6,835 bases of DNA from VBAS01 sp035318985. GTDB lineage: Bacteria; Bacteroidota; Bacteroidia; Chitinophagales; Chitinophagaceae. The position numbers and the translations under genes were made by a program. Below, in pieces: positions 5,258-6,835 of this stretch (its first letter is position 1; each line of letters opens with the position of its first letter). Location of the stretch: the NCBI GenBank assembly GCA_035318985.1, contig DATHDP010000106.1:1-6835 (forward strand). Reading direction: 5' to 3'. Below the pieces are notes generated by a model. It was not told where the DNA came from. It saw nothing but the letters and a program-made list of their open reading frames with translations, and did no database searches.

Positions 5258-6835
5258 TTATCTTATTAAAACCGAGTTACCTGTCTTCTTAATATGTTTT
5301 CCATCCACGCCTATCGCTTCCACTGTCCATGTATATACATCCATTATTGCTGGTTTTCCTTGTAATATTCCATTCCATCCTTCGCCAATAATATTTGTCT
5401 CAAAAATCAGTTGTCCCCAGCGGTTGAATATTCTGAAGTATTTCAATTCCCTGATGTTTACGGCTATCGGAAATAACTTATCGTTGTGACCATCATTGTT
5501 TGGTGTCCATGCTTTTGGTACAAACAGATCTGACACAACCGGTGGTATTTCAGGTATGATCTTCACAAGAACTGTATCTACAGTAGTACAACCATTGTCT
5601 ATTGTTATATTAATGCGATATTCCGTTTCTCTGTCATAATTGAATACTGGATCTTTTAGAAATGAGGAATTCAATCCTATTGATGGCAGCCATGTATATG
5701 AATTACCGATAGATCTTGCCGTCAACTGCGTTGATTTATTTTTCTGAGTTATAATTGTCGGATACCTGAGGCCGGCAATGAGTTTATATATTGATACGGT
5801 TATCTTGACAGGTTTGGTAGATGTGCAATTGTTCACGTCCTGCGCTTTTATATAATAAATACCAGATACGTTTACTGCATTTGGATTTGCTAATGGTATC
5901 GTTGCCAGTGAATCTATCCAATATGTATATGATAATCCCGGGTCACTGCCTGCGGTTATGAATGGCGCAGTCAAATCAACTGTAAGAGGTTCACATACCG
6001 CGGGCGGGTCTTTAACTTCTATTTTCGGAATTGGCTTTACAGTCAGTATTAATGTTGCTATGGAATCACAACCGGCCGTATTGGTAAGATTTAAAGAATA
6101 TGTTCCCGATGTTGTATAGCTATTTCCGTTCCAAACATAGGGTTGGTTTACACAAGTTGAATCACGGGTGATCGAAGTAATGGTATCATTGATGGTTAAG
6201 TTTAGTTCTGCAATAGAATCACAACTTGCCACATTTTGTAATGAGACAGAATAAGAGCCGGCAGCAGTATAAGTATTGCCGTTCCATGAGAATGGTAATT
6301 GACTGCTACAGATGGTTGTATTAGTTGTCGACCTGGTAATTGTATTAACTTTTAATATCAGTGTCGCAATAAAGTTGCAACCAGTGGCATTTTGTAAGTT
6401 GAGGGAATAAGTGCCAGGTGCATTATAACTGTTGCCGTTCCATACGAATGGTAACTGGCTAACACACACAGTTGAATTGGTAGTGACATCGGGTGAATTG
6501 TTAATTGTAATATGTGCAGTTACAATACTGTCACATCCATTGATAGTTTGATAAGTGTGAACGTAATCTCCACTTGTTGTCACAATATTACCCCACGGCA
6601 GATTATACAAGAAACAAGCTGCAGCAGTGAACTCTGAAGAAACTGCACTATTCACAGTAATTGTCATTGTAACAGGTATTGCACACTGACCTGCAGTTGG
6701 AGTAAAGGTATAAGTAGTAGTTGTTGTATTGTTTAATGCAGGTGACCATGATCCATTGATACCATTAAGCGATGTTGCAGGTAATGGAAGAAGTGTAGCA
6801 CCAGAGCAGATAGCTGTTACAGGATCAAATGTCGG
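5258..6835 (-). CDS. Secreted Ig-like repeat protein with type B T9SS sorting domain (5' end outside window)
   Basis: C-terminal 525 residues of a large cell-surface or secreted protein. The Met codon at 6665-6667 is not its start: the same frame stays open to base 6835, and the 56 residues before it are a typical Thr/Pro/Asn-rich repeat (..TAICSGATLLPLPATS.., ..TTTTYTFTPTAGQC..) seen in giant Bacteroidota surface proteins. Counting that Met as 1, four related units of about 50 residues follow (7-211), each with a Cys pair about 28 apart and mostly a WNGNxY motif. Next come two different Ig/PKD-like domains (about 212-292 and 293-371). The type B sorting domain spans about 381-469, with hallmarks VPKAWTPNNDGHND, FRIFNRWGQLIFETN, GWNG, YTWTVEA and final SVLIR. 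Such proteins cross the outer membrane by the type IX system and often serve gliding, adhesion or matrix functions. No enzyme domain is visible. The PorP/SprF gene follows after 10 bases. Confidence 0.93.
   Translation of the reverse strand, partial: PTFDPVTAICSGATLLPLPATSLNGINGSWSPALNNTTTTTYTFTPTAGQCAIPVTMTITVNSAVSSEFTAAACFLYNLPWGNIVTTSGDYVHTYQTINGCDSIVTAHITINNSPDVTTNSTVCVSQLPFVWNGNSYNAPGTYSLNLQNATGCNFIATLILKVNTITRSTTNTTICSSQLPFSWNGNTYTAAGSYSVSLQNVASCDSIAELNLTINDTITSITRDSTCVNQPYVWNGNSYTTSGTYSLNLTNTAGCDSIATLILTVKPIPKIEVKDPPAVCEPLTVDLTAPFITAGSDPGLSYTYWIDSLATIPLANPNAVNVSGIYYIKAQDVNNCTSTKPVKITVSIYKLIAGLRYPTIITQKNKSTQLTARSIGNSYTWLPSIGLNSSFLKDPVFNYDRETEYRINITIDNGCTTVDTVLVKIIPEIPPVVSDLFVPKAWTPNNDGHNDKLFPIAVNIRELKYFRIFNRWGQLIFETNIIGEGWNGILQGKPAIMDVYTWTVEAIGVDGKHIKKTGNSVLIR
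5261..5527 (-). other. Type B (gliding-motility-associated) C-terminal sorting domain
   Basis: Last 89 codons of the secreted protein. The order of motifs (P-N-x-D-G-x-N-D, F-R-I-F-N-R-W-G-Q, G-W-N-G, Y-T-W-T-V-E-A, terminal L-I-R) is that of the gliding-motility-associated C-terminal domain. This domain directs export by the type IX secretion system and, unlike type A domains, usually needs a partner of the SprF type, here encoded next door. Confidence 0.9.
6035..6649 (-). repeat. Four tandem Cys-containing Ig-like repeat units
   Basis: Coding repeats within the secreted protein: unit A 6500-6649, B 6344-6499, C 6188-6343 and D 6035-6187, of 50, 52, 52 and 51 codons. Units B-D share a first Cys, W-N-G-N-x-Y, G-x-Y-S, then a second Cys 28-29 residues after the first, and end in L-x-V/I-N/K. 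Unit A is more diverged (LPWGN in place of WNGN). The near-constant spacing and similar DNA (for example GTTCCAT blocks near 6276 and 6436) point to tandem duplication. The paired Cys may form one disulfide per unit. Confidence 0.8.

Noticed and set aside
5033..5292. Short frames on both strands around the start of the PorP/SprF gene
   Set aside because: They overlap the conserved signal peptide and N-terminal hallmark of the PorP/SprF protein in other frames and have no features of their own.
6665..6667. ATG as the start of the 469-residue secreted protein
   Set aside because: The frame continues upstream without a stop to the window edge, the residues there form a typical repeat domain, and no signal peptide follows this Met.

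Overview
The window looks like chromosomal DNA from a member of the Bacteroidota, most likely Chitinophagaceae or a close relative. The evidence is a PorP/SprF family protein paired with a secreted protein that ends in a type B (gliding-motility-associated) type IX secretion sorting domain, a TAnnTTTG promoter element, AT-rich start regions without Shine-Dalgarno sequences, and the style of the LptF/LptG-type permease. The family-level placement is an inference from remembered sequence style, not from a search.

Left part (1-1371, + strand): a tight cluster. The C-terminal 25 codons of an upstream gene overlap the start of a helical lipoprotein gene by ATGA. Six bases after the lipoprotein gene comes a small all-helical protein without a signal peptide. 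I recognise no family for any of the three, and this is the least explained part of the window.

Middle (1372-3979, + strand): an LptF/LptG-type permease for lipopolysaccharide export, then a citrate synthase with its own promoter. The citrate synthase closely resembles the mitochondrial (eukaryote-type) enzymes, and all eight active-site residues can be placed.

Convergent intergenic region (3980-4230): a clear rho-independent terminator after citrate synthase, a GC-richer stretch that looks like a dispersed intergenic repeat, an AT-rich inverted repeat and a second terminator-like hairpin, which abuts the stop codon of the opposing gene.

Right part (4231-6835, - strand): a two-gene unit. 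A large secreted protein made of Cys-containing Ig-like repeats and ending in a type B sorting domain is followed 10 bases later by its probable outer-membrane partner, a PorP/SprF protein. The large gene is cut by the right edge of the window. Its frame stays open to base 6835, so the Met codon at 6667 is internal and not the start.

No RNA gene, CRISPR array, insertion sequence or integrase was seen. The window holds mostly familiar genes. The candidates for something new are the uncharacterised left-hand cluster and the particular secreted-protein/PorP pair.
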